The notes beneath the pieces are model-generated. The model made no database searches, was not told the origin of the DNA, and worked only from the letters and a program-made list of their open reading frames with translations. From Gammaproteobacteria bacterium (lineage in GTDB: Bacteria > Pseudomonadota > Gammaproteobacteria > Ga0077536), in the NCBI GenBank assembly GCA_009692265.1, contig SHZM01000007.1:1-64000 (forward strand): a stretch of 64,000 bases of DNA, in the 5' to 3' direction. This document shows positions 33,959 through 44,652 of the stretch, piece by piece (within the stretch, counting starts at the first letter, position 1; every line of letters begins with the position of its first letter). The position numbers were made by a program, and so were the translations under genes.

Positions 33959-35164
33959 CTAAGCCGAACTGTCGCGCCGGGCGCGGGCATAATCAAGGAC
34001 CGCGGTTGCCGCTGCGCCCCCGGCGTCATTGCGCAAGGTTTGATGTAACGCTCGGCAATCGCTGCGATACGCTTGAACCTCATCTTGCGCCGCCAACCAT
34101 CGCAACATCCGCTGCGCCAAGTTGCTGGGACTTGCCGCCGATTGGATGAACTCCGGTACAAGCTCACGCTCGGCCAAGATATTCGGTAAGGCAATCCACC
34201 GCGTTTTCACCAGTCGCCTTAGCACCTCGAAGGTGATGCGCGGCATCTGATACGCTACGACCAGCGGTGTCTTTGTTAAAGCCGCCTCAAGCGTGATCGT
34301 ACCTGAGACACACAGCGCGACATCCGCCGCCATCAAGGTGTCGCGGGAGCGTTGAATCACCACTTCAACTCTTGTCGTCGAAGGCACGCGCTTACGGTAG
34401 TCGGTTACCACCGCGGCCGCACTCGAGCTAATCACACCGATCACAAACAGCGCGTCGGGATATTTGCGGGCGATGAGATCCGCGGTCGCCAGGAATAAGG
34501 GCAGGTGCCGAATGAGCTCTTGACGTCGACTGCCCGGCATCAGCGCCACTAATGGCCCCCCGGGGGTAATTCCGAGGCGCGCCCGCGCCGACTCGCGATC
34601 GATCTCCATCGGGATCCGATCCGCGAGCGGATGTCCAACAAAACGGGCTTGGACTCCGTGCCGCGCTAGAAACGGGATCTCGAAAGGAAATAGGGCCAAC
34701 ACGCAGTCTGTGGCGCGCTTGATCGCGCTGATCCGACTTTGTCGCCACGCCCACACCTGTGGGCACACGTAATGCAGTGTTGGAATACCCGCGCGCTTAA
34801 GTCGCGACTCCACATATAAAACAAAGTCCGGAACATCGATTCCGACGAAAACGTCGGGTGGAAAGGACAAATAGTATTCGGTGATCCGTTGACGCAACCG
34901 ACGAAGTCTCGGGTAGTGCTTAAGTACTTCTACTATCCCCATAACTGAAAGCTCGTCGATCGCGGCGACCTCGATGCATCCCGCGTCGCGCATGCGCGGT
35001 CCGGCAAGGGCGTCGATTATTACCTGCGGATGACGCGCGCGGAGAGCTGTAATTAAATCAGCACCCAATTGATCGCCGGAGGGTTCGCCGGCCACAATTC
35101 CAATGCGCAATGGTCGAGAGGGAGTCGAAGTCACAACAACCGGCGCGTGATTCTCCGCGCCCAT
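33959..35164 (-). CDS. lpxB: Lipid-A-disaccharide synthase
   Basis: A 401-residue GT-B glycosyltransferase that joins UDP-diacylglucosamine and lipid X to the lipid A disaccharide at the inner membrane. Characteristic: IGIVAGEPSGDQLGADL near the N-terminus, SVMGIVEVLKHYPRL, GIDVPDFVLYVESRLKR, HYVCPQVWAWRQSRI, FEIPFLARHGVQARFVGHPL and LMPGSRRQEL. The first 17 residues are an extra polar leader; start at ATG 35162-35164. Adjacent to rnhB without spacing and 8 bp after lpxA. Confidence 0.97.
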   Translation of the reverse strand: MGAENHAPVVVTSTPSRPLRIGIVAGEPSGDQLGADLITALRARHPQVIIDALAGPRMRDAGCIEVAAIDELSVMGIVEVLKHYPRLRRLRQRITEYYLSFPPDVFVGIDVPDFVLYVESRLKRAGIPTLHYVCPQVWAWRQSRISAIKRATDCVLALFPFEIPFLARHGVQARFVGHPLADRIPMEIDRESARARLGITPGGPLVALMPGSRRQELIRHLPLFLATADLIARKYPDALFVIGVISSSAAAVVTDYRKRVPSTTRVEVVIQRSRDTLMAADVALCVSGTITLEAALTKTPLVVAYQMPRITFEVLRRLVKTRWIALPNILAERELVPEFIQSAASPSNLAQRMLRWLAAQDEVQAYRSDCRALHQTLRNDAGGAAATAVLDYARARRDSSA

Positions 35165-35172
35165 CGGAGCGA

Positions 35173-35958
35173 TCAGTTAACCCGACACCGTACGATGCCG
35201 CGCTCGCTCTTGGCAATAAAATCAACCATGGTCCTGATTACTTGATGTTCCGTAGCCAGTAACGACAATTCGGCCATTGCCTTATCAAGTGTCAGACCTT
35301 GCCGATACAAAGTCCGATAAGCCCGCTTTACAAGATCAATAGTCGCCGGATCAAAACCGCGACGACGCAAACCCTCACGATTGATGGCACGCGCCCGCGC
35401 GGTGTTTCCCTCTACCATTACGAACGGTGGAACATCCTTAACAATGACGGTAGAGATCGCAGTAAAACTGCTCTCACCCAACCGACAGAACTGATGCACA
35501 CCCACAAATCCCGCCAGTATCGCGTGGTCACCGACTTCGACATGACCTGCGAGTGTCGCGTTATTGGCAAAAATCGTGTGGTTCCCGACCCGACAATCAT
35601 GCGCGACATGGCAATAAGCCATGATCCAGTTGTCGTCGCCAATTGCCGTAATTCCACCCCCACCAGGTGTACCTCGATTAATGCTGCAGTACTCACGGAT
35701 CGTGTTGCCGTTGCCAATTTCCAGTCGCGTTGGGGTTCCTGGTTCGAACTTTTTATCTTGTGGATCCTCGCCGATCGAGCAGAAAGGTGAGATCCGATTA
35801 TTCAAACCGATGCGAGTAGGTCCCGCCAGTACGCAGTGGGACCCAACTTGGCTGCCAGCGCCGATCTCGACGCCATCGCCGACTATAGTCCACGGTCCAA
35901 CCTTGACATCGGTGGCTAATATCGCGCGGGGATGAATTCGCGCGCTAGGATCGATCAT
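35173..35958 (-). CDS. lpxA: UDP-N-acetylglucosamine acyltransferase
   Basis: A 261-residue left-handed beta-helix enzyme, first step of lipid A synthesis. Hexapeptide repeats begin at IDPSARIHPRAILATDVKVG and run to about residue 180; the catalytic histidine is in the block MAYCHVAHDCRVGNHTIFANN. IGEDPQDKKFEPG and NREGLRRRGF are LpxA-specific. Length equals E. coli LpxA (262). Its start overlaps the fabZ stop by 4 bases (ATGA), coupling the two as usual. Confidence 0.97.
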   Translation of the reverse strand: MIDPSARIHPRAILATDVKVGPWTIVGDGVEIGAGSQVGSHCVLAGPTRIGLNNRISPFCSIGEDPQDKKFEPGTPTRLEIGNGNTIREYCSINRGTPGGGGITAIGDDNWIMAYCHVAHDCRVGNHTIFANNATLAGHVEVGDHAILAGFVGVHQFCRLGESSFTAISTVIVKDVPPFVMVEGNTARARAINREGLRRRGFDPATIDLVKRAYRTLYRQGLTLDKAMAELSLLATEHQVIRTMVDFIAKSERGIVRCRVN

Positions 35959-36404
35959 TTACTTCCATCCATCTCTGTGGTCATAAACTCAGCAGACGAT
36001 ACTAGATCCTCGCCAACATGGGCCTTGGCTTCGAACTTATAAATCCCCCTGATGCGTCGTTGCAAGCGAGCGGTCAAAATCAACTGATCTCCCGGTTCCA
36101 CCGGCCGCTTAAACCGGGCCTTATCCACACCTACCAGGTAATACATCTTCTTGCTGTCTGAACGGGAATTATAAGAATGAAACGCGAGTAGACCGGTCGC
36201 TTGGGCCATGGCTTCAAGGATTAGGACACCTGGCATGATCGGCTTGGTCGGGAAATGTCCCTGAAAAAAAGGCTCAGTAATCGTTACATTCTTGAGAGCC
36301 TTGATGCTTTCAAAGGGAATGCATTCAATAACGCGGTCGACCAATAGAAACGGATATCGATGTGGCAGCATCTCAAGGATTTGTTGGATCGCGATCTCCG
36401 TCAT
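35955..36404 (-). CDS. fabZ: 3-hydroxyacyl-[acyl-carrier-protein] dehydratase FabZ
   Basis: A 149-residue hot-dog-fold enzyme of fatty-acid elongation that dehydrates 3-hydroxyacyl-ACP. IQQILEMLPHRYPFLLVDRV contains the catalytic histidine; FFQGHFPTKPIMPGVLILEAMAQATG contains the conserved glutamate helix. The start at ATG 36402-36404 gives the family N-terminus; the longer frame upstream lies inside lpxD. Placed 8 bp after lpxD and overlapping lpxA, so all three share 3-hydroxyacyl-ACP substrates from one operon. Confidence 0.97.
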   Translation of the reverse strand: MTEIAIQQILEMLPHRYPFLLVDRVIECIPFESIKALKNVTITEPFFQGHFPTKPIMPGVLILEAMAQATGLLAFHSYNSRSDSKKMYYLVGVDKARFKRPVEPGDQLILTARLQRRIRGIYKFEAKAHVGEDLVSSAEFMTTEMDGSK

Positions 36405-36412
36405 GTCCGCTC

Positions 36413-37375
36413 CTAGATTTTGTCCGCCCGCATTAGGCGTGCGACACTCCGCCACCAACTGCGGCTCGGGTGTGCGGGCCATGCGCCAGTGTGACACGTA
36501 TTCGCGCGTACTATGGATTTGCTCACCAGACTCATGGCGGTAACCGTGACCGCATCCGCGACACTCACACCGTCGACGATGCCGACGCGTCCACCGATGA
36601 TGCACCCTCTACCAATACGCACGCTTCCGGCGATCGTCGCTGCGCCCGCGACCACTGTGTCATCACCTAGCTCTGTGTCGTGCCCAATATGGACCTGATC
36701 ATCGAGGTGAACGCGACGACCAATACTCGTCGCCTTAAACACACCACGGGCTATCGTACAGTTCGCACCAATAACCACATCGTCGGCTATGGTCACTTCT
36801 GCGAAGCCGGGAAAGGTGACCCACTGCGCGCCATCGCGTACAAGGGAAAGCGGCGCCGTCCCTAGCCTGCTCCCCGCGCCAACACGAATTCGGTTGCCGA
36901 GCTGTGAGTTAGAAATCGTCACGTTTGAGTCGATGACGCAATACGCCCCAAGCCGAGTCCCCGCACCAATAAACGTTAAAGCGCCCACGCGGCTAAAGGG
37001 TCTGATTATCGCGCCAGGCTCGATTACGCACCCCGGTCCGATGTCGGCGGTAGAATCAACCTGCGCGGAAACTGACTCAGGTTGTCGAACGGTTGAACAA
37101 ACCGGTAGCCAGGCAGTTGCCCTCGCGCAGGCTAAGATCGGATCGGCTACAAAGATAGCGACGACACCGGCCGGGGCAGCTTTTGCAAGCGGGAACAGGA
37201 CTGCGCCCGCGGATGAGCATCGCGCTACGTACGGAGCATCGGAATCATTGGAAACGGAACTTAAATCCGACGATGTCGCCGTTTCTAGCGGCGCAATCCC
37301 AGTTAATTGTAGGTCGCTCGACTCGCTTAGTCGGCCACCGAGGCGGTCTGCGATCCAAGCGACATCGACGCCCAT
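36413..37375 (-). CDS. lpxD: UDP-3-O-acylglucosamine N-acyltransferase
   Basis: A 320-residue enzyme adding the second acyl chain in lipid A synthesis. N-terminal uridine-binding domain (VAWIADRLGGRLSESSDLQLTGIAPLE), then a long run of hexapeptide repeats (DIGPGCVIEPGAIIRPFSRVG ...) with the catalytic histidine in HLDDQVHIGHDTELGD. The ATG at 37373-37375 is well supported by GGGAGGGG six bases upstream, although the frame stays open 24 codons more. The C-terminal tail (TGAWPAHPSRSWWRSVARL) is standard. Confidence 0.95.
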   Translation of the reverse strand: MGVDVAWIADRLGGRLSESSDLQLTGIAPLETATSSDLSSVSNDSDAPYVARCSSAGAVLFPLAKAAPAGVVAIFVADPILACARATAWLPVCSTVRQPESVSAQVDSTADIGPGCVIEPGAIIRPFSRVGALTFIGAGTRLGAYCVIDSNVTISNSQLGNRIRVGAGSRLGTAPLSLVRDGAQWVTFPGFAEVTIADDVVIGANCTIARGVFKATSIGRRVHLDDQVHIGHDTELGDDTVVAGAATIAGSVRIGRGCIIGGRVGIVDGVSVADAVTVTAMSLVSKSIVRANTCHTGAWPAHPSRSWWRSVARLMRADKI

Positions 37376-37550
37376 GCGCAGCCCCTCCCTCGGCGACCAA
37401 CGTTTAATTAGTTCTCGTGCCGCTAATGGACCACCTCCGCAGGCCAACTCTCCGGAACCCGCCTACCGCGTCTTCTTCAGATTGGCGCAGGAGGATTGGA
37501 GCGCGCGACCAATGCGCCCGTCTGTGCTTGGAGATCCCAATGTGAGCGGA

Positions 37551-38060
37551 CTACGGACCCTTCTTCAAGCGCTCGATTACGAGATCGGAAATATCAACCG
37601 CCTTGCTCGCGTAGACTACACCTTCGCCCAGCACTACGTCGTATTTCTGCTCGTCGGCAAGGGCTCTGATGGCTTCAACAATTTGGCGCTGAATTTTCCC
37701 AAACTCTTCATTTCTGCGGAAGTTTACGTCTTCTCGGAACTCATCCGAATTGCGCTTGAGATCTCGGCGCTTATTCATGATGTCGCGCTCTAACCGCTGG
37801 CGCTCGGTTTCACTCATGATTGCCGCGTCTTTGCCAAGCCGATCTTCGAGAGTTTTCAACGCCTTTTGATCGTTCAAGAGTTCCCTATCGCGACCAGCAA
37901 ATTCAGTTTCTAGCTTCTTCTTAGCCGCCTCGGCTTGTGGGGCGGCTTCCAGCACGCGTACGGCCTGCACGTAGCCGATTTTGTAATCAGCGGCCACTGC
38001 AGCTCCGCTGAGCAGGCACAACCCAAGTAAGGTGAATAGCGGTTGTCTAAGTTTCAACAT
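37551..38060 (-). CDS. skp: Periplasmic chaperone Skp (OmpH family)
   Basis: A 169-residue periplasmic chaperone for unfolded outer-membrane proteins. Signal peptide about 1-23 (LLGLCLLSGAAVAA), then YKIGYVQAVRVLEAAPQAEAA and a long charged helical hairpin (about 45-125) forming the tentacles of the trimer, returning to the beta core at KYDVVLGEGVVYASKAVDISD. It lies between bamA and lpxD as in E. coli. The 175 bases from its stop to the lpxD start hold no gene. Confidence 0.94.
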   Translation of the reverse strand: MLKLRQPLFTLLGLCLLSGAAVAADYKIGYVQAVRVLEAAPQAEAAKKKLETEFAGRDRELLNDQKALKTLEDRLGKDAAIMSETERQRLERDIMNKRRDLKRNSDEFREDVNFRRNEEFGKIQRQIVEAIRALADEQKYDVVLGEGVVYASKAVDISDLVIERLKKGP

Positions 38061-38141
38061 AATTAAGCTCTACCCTCTAGATGAAATTTAATTGAACTCT
38101 GGGTGGTATCCAGTCGCGAGCAAGACGGTTTCGTCATGTCG

Positions 38142-40433
38142 TCAGAAGGTGGTTCCGAAAGTGAACTGAAATTTCTGAATATCATCGTTACGTTGGTCGT
38201 GGAACGGCTGCGCGATACTAATCGAAAGCATCCCAAACGGCGAGAGCCAGATACCAGATAATCCGGTCGACATTCGAAGCTTCTCAACATCGAAATCTTC
38301 CTGGGCGCCATAAACGTTTCCTACGTCGTAGAACGCCGTAACTCGGACCGACTTGAAATCCTTGAGGAATGGAAACGGTAAAATTATTTCCGCATTTCCC
38401 ACCATCAGAAAATCGCCGCCCAGTGAGTCGCCAAATTGGTCTTGTGGGCCCAGAGAGCTTTCCTCATAACCACGAACGGTCCGAGGTCCGCCCGCATAGA
38501 AGTTTTCGAAAAACGGTAGTTCGAAGGTATCCCCATAGGAGTCGCCGTAGCCGAGGCGCCCCTTTAGCAATAACACGTAGTCCTTTCCGATCGGAAAGAA
38601 ATACCGTGAGTCGTAATCAAGTTTGTAATAGTTGAGATCGCCGACAGGCACCGCTATCTCCGCGCGAATAGCCTGCAACATCCCTTCGGTAGGAAATAAA
38701 GTCGAATTCCTGGTGTCGTACGCATAGCCAGTGTTTAGACGCACAACGTTGAAATCATTCCCTTCGAGAAAAATAAATCGATAGACGGATGGATCAAGGA
38801 AAAACGGATTAGTATTAATGGTGGTCGCTTCGTAATTTGCACCAAAGGTAAAAAAGTTGTATTCGGTAATCGGGATACCAAAGCTCACTCCGCCCGAGAC
38901 TATTTTTGAATTGAACCGCGTAATGTTGCCATCACCGGCATCTGTTTCCTGATAACCAACATTGAACCCTCGGCTAACACCGTCGATGGTCCAATAGGGA
39001 TTCAAGTAACCCAAGCGGAAGGTTCTATTGATATCGCTATTATTGAAGGCAAAACTCAGACTCTTACCGCTTCCTAAGAAGTTGTCCTGCGTGATGTTGG
39101 TATTGAAGATTATGCCTTGAGACTGAGAGAAGCCAACACCGAGCATCAAGTTGCCGGAAGGCCGTTCTTTCACCGTATAGTTGATGTCGACCTGGTCGGT
39201 TGTCCCCGGTACGGCAGGTGTCTCGACGTTAACTTCCTCGAAATACCCCAATCTCTGTAGGCGAACCTTGGAGCGTTCCACCCACTTGGTCGAAATCCAG
39301 CCACCTTCCAGCTGACGCATCTCACGGCGCATGACTTCATCACGGGTTTTTGCGTTGCCATTAAAACTGACCCGCCGTACGTACACTCGTTGGCCTGGAT
39401 CGACAAAATAAGTTATTGCGACCGTGCGCTTCGCCTTATCTAGCTTCGGAATCGCGTTCACGTTCGCGAATGCATAGCCTTCATCACCTAAACGATCAGT
39501 GATATTTTTCGTCGTCTGCGTAACCTCTTTGCGCGAAAACATCATGCCGCTTGGCGTGGTGATACGTTCGAACAATTCCTTCTCGTCGACAATGAGTTTG
39601 CCCGCAAGTTTTACTTCCGAGATCGAGAAGCGTTCGCCTTCGCTAACATTTATCGTCACGTACACGTCGGCCTTATCCGGGGTAATCGAGACCTGAGTTG
39701 AGCTCACGTGAAAATCTACGTAGCCGTCGTCTTGGTACTTCGATCTCAATATTTCGAGATCGCCCGACAACTTTTGCTTGGAATACTGGTCATCCTTGGA
39801 AAACCAGCTTGTCCATGTCGGTGTAGTGAGCTTGAATTCATTGAGTATTTCTTCGTCGGTGTAGGCTTCATTCCCGACGATATTGATCTGTTTGATGAGG
39901 GCGGCTTCGCCCTCGGATATTTTGAAATGAATGGTGAGACTGTTGTCATCGAGCGGAGTTACGACCGGCTCGATTTTGACGCCATACTTTCCGTTGGAGT
40001 AATACTGGCGCCGCAACTCCTGAACAACCTTGTCCATTTTCGATTCGTTATAGACCTCGCCTTTCGCGAAACCGGCTTCGCCCAGACCTTTCTCGAGGTC
40101 CTCGGTTTTAATGGCTTTGTTTCCGTCAAACGTGATATCGGCGATCGATTCACGCTCGACTACCCGCACGACAAGTACATCGCCTTCGCGATCGAGCTTA
40201 ACGTCCTTAAAGAATCCTGTCTTAAATAGCGCTCGCAGCGCTTCTTGCGACCGGTTTTCATCAACTTTGTCGCCGACTGTAATCGGCAGGTAGTTGAAGA
40301 CCGTGCCCGGCGAGATCCGTGACAAACCTTGGACTTGAATATCGTCGACGATGAAATCGTCGGCCTGAATAGTTTGCAGGCCAAGCGCACAGAGCGCGCC
40401 GACAACCCACTTAGATGCTCTGAGTTTCAGCAT
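38142..40433 (-). CDS. bamA: Outer-membrane protein assembly factor BamA
   Basis: A 763-residue Omp85 protein, core of the BAM complex that inserts beta-barrels. Signal peptide about 1-24 (WVVGALCALGLQTIQA); five POTRA domains (about 25-425), the first beginning DFIVDDIQVQGLSRISPG; a 16-strand barrel with the loop-6 motif as TVRGYEESSLGP and a C-terminal strand ending FTFGTTF with terminal Phe. Length is close to E. coli BamA (810). Transcribed downstream of rseP with skp following. Confidence 0.97.
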   Translation of the reverse strand: MLKLRASKWVVGALCALGLQTIQADDFIVDDIQVQGLSRISPGTVFNYLPITVGDKVDENRSQEALRALFKTGFFKDVKLDREGDVLVVRVVERESIADITFDGNKAIKTEDLEKGLGEAGFAKGEVYNESKMDKVVQELRRQYYSNGKYGVKIEPVVTPLDDNSLTIHFKISEGEAALIKQINIVGNEAYTDEEILNEFKLTTPTWTSWFSKDDQYSKQKLSGDLEILRSKYQDDGYVDFHVSSTQVSITPDKADVYVTINVSEGERFSISEVKLAGKLIVDEKELFERITTPSGMMFSRKEVTQTTKNITDRLGDEGYAFANVNAIPKLDKAKRTVAITYFVDPGQRVYVRRVSFNGNAKTRDEVMRREMRQLEGGWISTKWVERSKVRLQRLGYFEEVNVETPAVPGTTDQVDINYTVKERPSGNLMLGVGFSQSQGIIFNTNITQDNFLGSGKSLSFAFNNSDINRTFRLGYLNPYWTIDGVSRGFNVGYQETDAGDGNITRFNSKIVSGGVSFGIPITEYNFFTFGANYEATTINTNPFFLDPSVYRFIFLEGNDFNVVRLNTGYAYDTRNSTLFPTEGMLQAIRAEIAVPVGDLNYYKLDYDSRYFFPIGKDYVLLLKGRLGYGDSYGDTFELPFFENFYAGGPRTVRGYEESSLGPQDQFGDSLGGDFLMVGNAEIILPFPFLKDFKSVRVTAFYDVGNVYGAQEDFDVEKLRMSTGLSGIWLSPFGMLSISIAQPFHDQRNDDIQKFQFTFGTTF

Positions 40434-40465
40434 TGATTATTGTTTTGTAGCTTTAAGCCCAGCGG

Positions 40466-41830
40466 TTAAAAAATACGTACTAAATCGTTATATATCGCCA
40501 ACCCCATCAGGCTCATCAGCAGGACGAGCCCGATCTGTTGACCGTACAGCTGGACCGCCTCCGGCACCGGCCTGCGCGCCAAGAATTCTATCAGGTAAAA
40601 CACCAAGTGTCCGCCATCAAGTGACGGAATAGGCAAAAGATTCAGGACGGCTAGGCTTACGCTGACGAGCCCGATGAATTCCAAAAAGCGCGATAGCCCA
40701 AGCTTGGCCGACTCGCCCGCGAATTGGGCGATGCTTAACGGCCCACTGAGATTATCGAGTGACGCTCGTCCGACGATCATTTGCCGCAGAAATTTAAGCG
40801 TCGTGTGCGTAAGTTCCCACGTCCGGTCAAGCGCCCTGATCGCCGCCGCCAGAATTGAATACCTCTCAGTGGCCATGAGCGGAGGAGTAACCTGCGAGGG
40901 CGGAAAGACTTCCGCGCCGATACGACCGATTAAACGCCCGTCGTCGTTCACACTTTGTGGAGTGAGCGCGACTTGGACAACCGTACCATCACGCTGCACC
41001 GTAACCGCTAAGGGTTGGCCCGGACTAGCCCGAATTTGTTCTACCCAACGTATCCAATCGTCGATAACAAGCCCGTTAGCTTTGAGAATCACATCGCCGG
41101 CCTTTAACCCGGCTTTAGCCGCCGCTTCCCCGGCAACGACTTGGAGAATCTTCGGCGGTATCTTGCTCCGCACTAGCTCGAAACCTATCTTGTTAAAAAA
41201 ATCTCCGCGCGATAAATCATCTACTGAGAGACCCGAAAAATCGAGTCGTAAGTCGCGCTCAAGTTGTTCAGCTCGGCGCACCCGCAGTTCAAGTACACTG
41301 GCGTCTAGGATCGCTTCAATCGCGGTATTTAATACGTTGTCCCAGATTGCTGTTGGCCGCCCGTTAACCGCAACAATCTCGTCCCCTTCGCGCAAGCCGG
41401 CGGAATATGCCACTCCCTCGGGCGCAACGACCCCGAGAATCGGGCGCGGCCCGGAGACCCCGGTCATATAGATCAACCAATAAACGATAAAGGCGAGCAA
41501 GAAATTCGCCAACGGACCAGCGACGACTATTGCCGCACGCACCGCGATTGTTTGCCGATTGAAAGCGCGCTTTCGCTCCCCTTCTTCGACTTCCCCTTCC
41601 CGCTCGTCGAGCATTTTGACATAGCCGCCGAGTGGGATCGCCGCGACAGCAAATTCAGTCGAATCTGCGCCGAATCGACGAGACCAAATCGGTGTGCCAA
41701 AACCCACCGAGAAGCGAAGGATCTTTACCCCTAGCTTGCGCGCAACCCAAAAGTGCCCGTACTCATGAAACGTCACGAGCACGCCTAAGGCAAGAATGAA
41801 TGCGCCGACAGTCTGCAGGAATTGCATCAT
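40466..41830 (-). CDS. rseP: RIP metalloprotease RseP
   Basis: A 454-residue inner-membrane site-2 protease that cleaves the anti-sigma factor RseA and leftover signal peptides. Zinc site HEYGH (about 22-26) in the first helix; GGYVKMLDE; two periplasmic PDZ domains (about 120-210 and 215-300: [15 protein letters not shown] and [13 protein letters not shown]); and the C-terminal [12 protein letters not shown], whose aspartate is the third zinc ligand. ATG overlaps the dxr stop by 4 bases. Confidence 0.97.
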   Translation of the reverse strand: MMQFLQTVGAFILALGVLVTFHEYGHFWVARKLGVKILRFSVGFGTPIWSRRFGADSTEFAVAAIPLGGYVKMLDEREGEVEEGERKRAFNRQTIAVRAAIVVAGPLANFLLAFIVYWLIYMTGVSGPRPILGVVAPEGVAYSAGLREGDEIVAVNGRPTAIWDNVLNTAIEAILDASVLELRVRRAEQLERDLRLDFSGLSVDDLSRGDFFNKIGFELVRSKIPPKILQVVAGEAAAKAGLKAGDVILKANGLVIDDWIRWVEQIRASPGQPLAVTVQRDGTVVQVALTPQSVNDDGRLIGRIGAEVFPPSQVTPPLMATERYSILAAAIRALDRTWELTHTTLKFLRQMIVGRASLDNLSGPLSIAQFAGESAKLGLSRFLEFIGLVSVSLAVLNLLPIPSLDGGHLVFYLIEFLARRPVPEAVQLYGQQIGLVLLMSLMGLAIYNDLVRIF

Positions 41831-43011
41831 CTGGACGATTGACGGCGCACGATACCCAGCGCGTGTTCACGCGCGCGGCGATCGGCGTCGAGCACAATGT
41901 CAAGATCAGTCGCGGCACTTGAGTCGATCTTGTCTAGCGTTTCCTCGACCACGGCCGCGATCCGTGGGAAGCGGATTTCGTTTGCAAGGAAGGCGCTAAC
42001 TGCCTCTTCATTCGCGGCGTTTAGGATAGCGGCGGCAGTACCGCCTGCGGTTAGTGCTTCTCGGGCTAGACGCAGGCTTGGAAAGCGGCGAGGGTCCGGC
42101 TCCTCGAATTCGAGCTTCCGAATATCGAACAAGTTCAAAGTCGCGACGCCTGACGCCATGCGCTCCGGCCACGCAAGTGCGAAGGCTATCGGTGTCCGCA
42201 TGTCTGGATTGCCAAGCTGCGCCAGTACGGATCCATCGACATACTCCACCATCGAGTGAATAACGCTTTGCGGATGCACGACAACTTCTACCCGCTCCTG
42301 CGTCGTACCAAACAACCAGCACGCTTCGATGATCTCAAGCCCCTTATTCATCATCGTGGCGGAATCCACCGAAATTTTCCGCCCCATAACCCACTTGGGG
42401 TGAGCACATGCTTGATCAGGTGTGACATGCTCAAGCTCAGTAAGTTCGCGAGTGCGAAAGGGCCCGCCTGAGGCGGTCAATAGGATCCGCGTAACTCCAA
42501 CTTCGTTCAAGCCACGTGAAAATCCTGTCGGCATACATTGGAAGACCGCGTTATGTTCGCTGTCGATTGGAAGTAATTCTGCTCCGCTTAGACGAACCGC
42601 ATCCATGAATAATTGGCCCGACATGACCAACGATTCCTTGTTCGCCAGCATCACGCGTTTACCGGCTCGTGCAGCCGCCAGATTAGGGAGCAAGCCAGCT
42701 GCGCCGACGATTCCAGCCATCACATAGTGAGTTTCTGGATGTCGTGCGACGTCGCAGAGGCCTTCGGTACCGACCAAGACTTCAGTGGCGATTCCCTCCG
42801 CTCGCAGGGCTTGTGACAGACGCTTGGCGGCAGCGGTATCGACCATCACCGCGAGTGGGGGCCGCCAAGTTCGACACTGCTCGAACAGAGCATCCACGTT
42901 TTTATTCGCAGTGAGTGCAGTAACTCGGTAGCGCCCAGGTTCGCGCGCTATGACGTCCAGGGTGTTTACACCGATCGTGCCGGTAGACCCAAGAATAGCG
43001 ATGCCAATCAT
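41827..43011 (-). CDS. dxr: 1-deoxy-D-xylulose 5-phosphate reductoisomerase
   Basis: A 394-residue NADPH-dependent enzyme, second step of the MEP isoprenoid pathway. NADPH-binding [16 protein letters not shown] at the N-terminus, [26 protein letters not shown], the metal/substrate block [12 protein letters not shown], and [17 protein letters not shown]. The gene sits between cdsA and rseP, the pseudomonad-like position, whereas in E. coli it precedes uppS. Overlaps both neighbours by 1-4 bases. Confidence 0.97.
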   Translation of the reverse strand: MIGIAILGSTGTIGVNTLDVIAREPGRYRVTALTANKNVDALFEQCRTWRPPLAVMVDTAAAKRLSQALRAEGIATEVLVGTEGLCDVARHPETHYVMAGIVGAAGLLPNLAAARAGKRVMLANKESLVMSGQLFMDAVRLSGAELLPIDSEHNAVFQCMPTGFSRGLNEVGVTRILLTASGGPFRTRELTELEHVTPDQACAHPKWVMGRKISVDSATMMNKGLEIIEACWLFGTTQERVEVVVHPQSVIHSMVEYVDGSVLAQLGNPDMRTPIAFALAWPERMASGVATLNLFDIRKLEFEEPDPRRFPSLRLAREALTAGGTAAAILNAANEEAVSAFLANEIRFPRIAAVVEETLDKIDSSAATDLDIVLDADRRAREHALGIVRRQSSR

Positions 43012-43820
43012 TAGAATTGCGCCTGAATTAGGATGCAGCTCGCGTAGACAGGTGCCGCGGCAATTAGCCCATCAATTCGGTCCAGGACGCCACCGTGACC
43101 CGGCAATAGCGTCCCGCTGTCTTTAAACCCGTGGCGGCGTTTCATTAAGCTCTCAAAGAGATCTCCGATAATGGCAATGGCTGTTGTTACAGCAGCCACC
43201 AACGCGACCTCCGCTAAATTCTCTGGTTTAGGGTCAATCCATACGTTAATGCCGACTGCGACTCCGATCCCGCCACCCATCGCCGCCCACGCGCCCGCCC
43301 ACGTTTTCCCCGGACTGACGCGGTCCGCTAAGCGCGTTCTTCCCCATCGTCGACCAGCAAAAAATGCCATTGTATCTGCGGTCCAAACCAGCGCCACAAG
43401 GGTCAACAGCTTAATCGGTGCAAGTTCATGCAGCCATAGCAACGCAAAAAAGCTAGGTACCAACGCAACCCATCCTAATAATCCGAGCATCACTCGGTTA
43501 GCCAGCTTTACCGGGTGCCCAAGCTGCGCGCCAAACACCAGTACTGCCGCCAAGAGCCACCATACGCAGGCCGCCCCCAGGAGGTACGCTCGAATAGTCG
43601 AATTGCCAAAATCGAAAGCAATGAGCACTACAACTGCGAGAGTTGTGATAATAAAGGCGAGTCGCACACCCCCTACCAGGCCGCTCAACACCGACCATTC
43701 GTAGCACGCCGCTAGTAAAAACAATCCGAGCACGCCTCCAACCACTGGCAGCGTACCAAACCAAATCGTCGCGACCAGAAACGGAATTAGGGCAGCTGCT
43801 GTCGCTATTCGGGTAATCAC
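43011..43820 (-). CDS. cdsA: Phosphatidate cytidylyltransferase
   Basis: A 269-residue polytopic membrane enzyme that makes CDP-diacylglycerol from phosphatidate and CTP. Several hydrophobic helices from the N-terminus onward ([21 protein letters not shown] ...) and the CdsA signature near the C-terminus: [32 protein letters not shown], with its conserved Asp pair. GTG start at 43818-43820. The stop overlaps the dxr start by one base. Confidence 0.95.
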   Translation of the reverse strand: MITRIATAAALIPFLVATIWFGTLPVVGGVLGLFLLAACYEWSVLSGLVGGVRLAFIITTLAVVVLIAFDFGNSTIRAYLLGAACVWWLLAAVLVFGAQLGHPVKLANRVMLGLLGWVALVPSFFALLWLHELAPIKLLTLVALVWTADTMAFFAGRRWGRTRLADRVSPGKTWAGAWAAMGGGIGVAVGINVWIDPKPENLAEVALVAAVTTAIAIIGDLFESLMKRRHGFKDSGTLLPGHGGVLDRIDGLIAAAPVYASCILIQAQF

Positions 43821-43870
43821 AGAAGCTGAAGGCGCAGGCGATTTGGAATCGATGGGCCCGGCTCCTGCGC

Positions 43871-44626
43871 TCAGCCTTGCGGAGGCGCGACGGTTTCCAC
43901 CCCGTGAGCAACCTGCTCACCCGTCATTCCGAATCGGCGTTGGCGCTGTGCGTAACTTGTCAGCGCACGCTCGAATTCCAGACGATCGAAATCGGGCCAC
44001 AGGCAATCTGTAAAATAGAACTCCGTGTAGGCAAGCTGCCACAGTAGAAAATTACTGATTCGTTGCTCACCGCCGGAACGAATAAAAAGATCCGGTGGCG
44101 GCAAGTCGCTCGCCGAAAGATGCTGCTGGACGAGTTCCGACGAAATCTCGTCGACTCGCAAATTACCCGCCCTAACTTGCTCGGCAAGCGTCCGAGCAGC
44201 CTGTGTGAGATCCCAATGCCCGCCATAGTTTGCAGCGATAACCAGGGTTAATCCGCCGTTACTTCGCGTCAACGTCTCTGCGGCGGCGATCGCTTCTTGT
44301 AATTTGGCGGGGAATTCAGTGCGATTTCCAATGATGCGCAGGCGAACTTTATTCGCGTGCAAGCGCTCCGCCTCTTGCTCCAGGGCCATGATGAATAGGT
44401 CCATCAACAAACGCACTTCCAGCGGGGGACGCCGCCAATTCTCGCTACTGAACGCGAAAACGGTGAGGCATTCGATTCCGATTTCGGCTGCGCTGCTCAC
44501 TAAGGTACGAATGTTTTCGACCCCGGCGCGGTGACCTGCAATTCTCGGCAGGTTGCGCTTATTTGCCCACCGCCCATTGCCGTCCATGATGATAGCCACG
44601 TGGCGCGGAACGGACTGAAACTTCAT
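43871..44626 (-). CDS. uppS: Undecaprenyl diphosphate synthase
   Basis: A 251-residue cis-prenyltransferase that makes the C55 lipid carrier for cell-wall and O-antigen units. IIMDGNGRWANKR contains the catalytic Asp; GHRAGVENIRTLV, TVFAFSSENWRRP and the C-terminal DLFIRSGGEQRISNFLLWQLAYTEFYF are the UppS signatures. Start taken at ATG 44624-44626 (a TTG one codon upstream is possible). Between frr and cdsA. Confidence 0.97.
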   Translation of the reverse strand: MKFQSVPRHVAIIMDGNGRWANKRNLPRIAGHRAGVENIRTLVSSAAEIGIECLTVFAFSSENWRRPPLEVRLLMDLFIMALEQEAERLHANKVRLRIIGNRTEFPAKLQEAIAAAETLTRSNGGLTLVIAANYGGHWDLTQAARTLAEQVRAGNLRVDEISSELVQQHLSASDLPPPDLFIRSGGEQRISNFLLWQLAYTEFYFTDCLWPDFDRLEFERALTSYAQRQRRFGMTGEQVAHGVETVAPPQG

Positions 44627-44652
44627 CAAAGGGGGCTCGTGAGAAATCGCGA

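Noticed and set aside
40674-41471. 265-codon plus-strand frame opposite rseP
   Set aside because: Low-complexity serine/arginine-rich mirror of rseP, no start signal.
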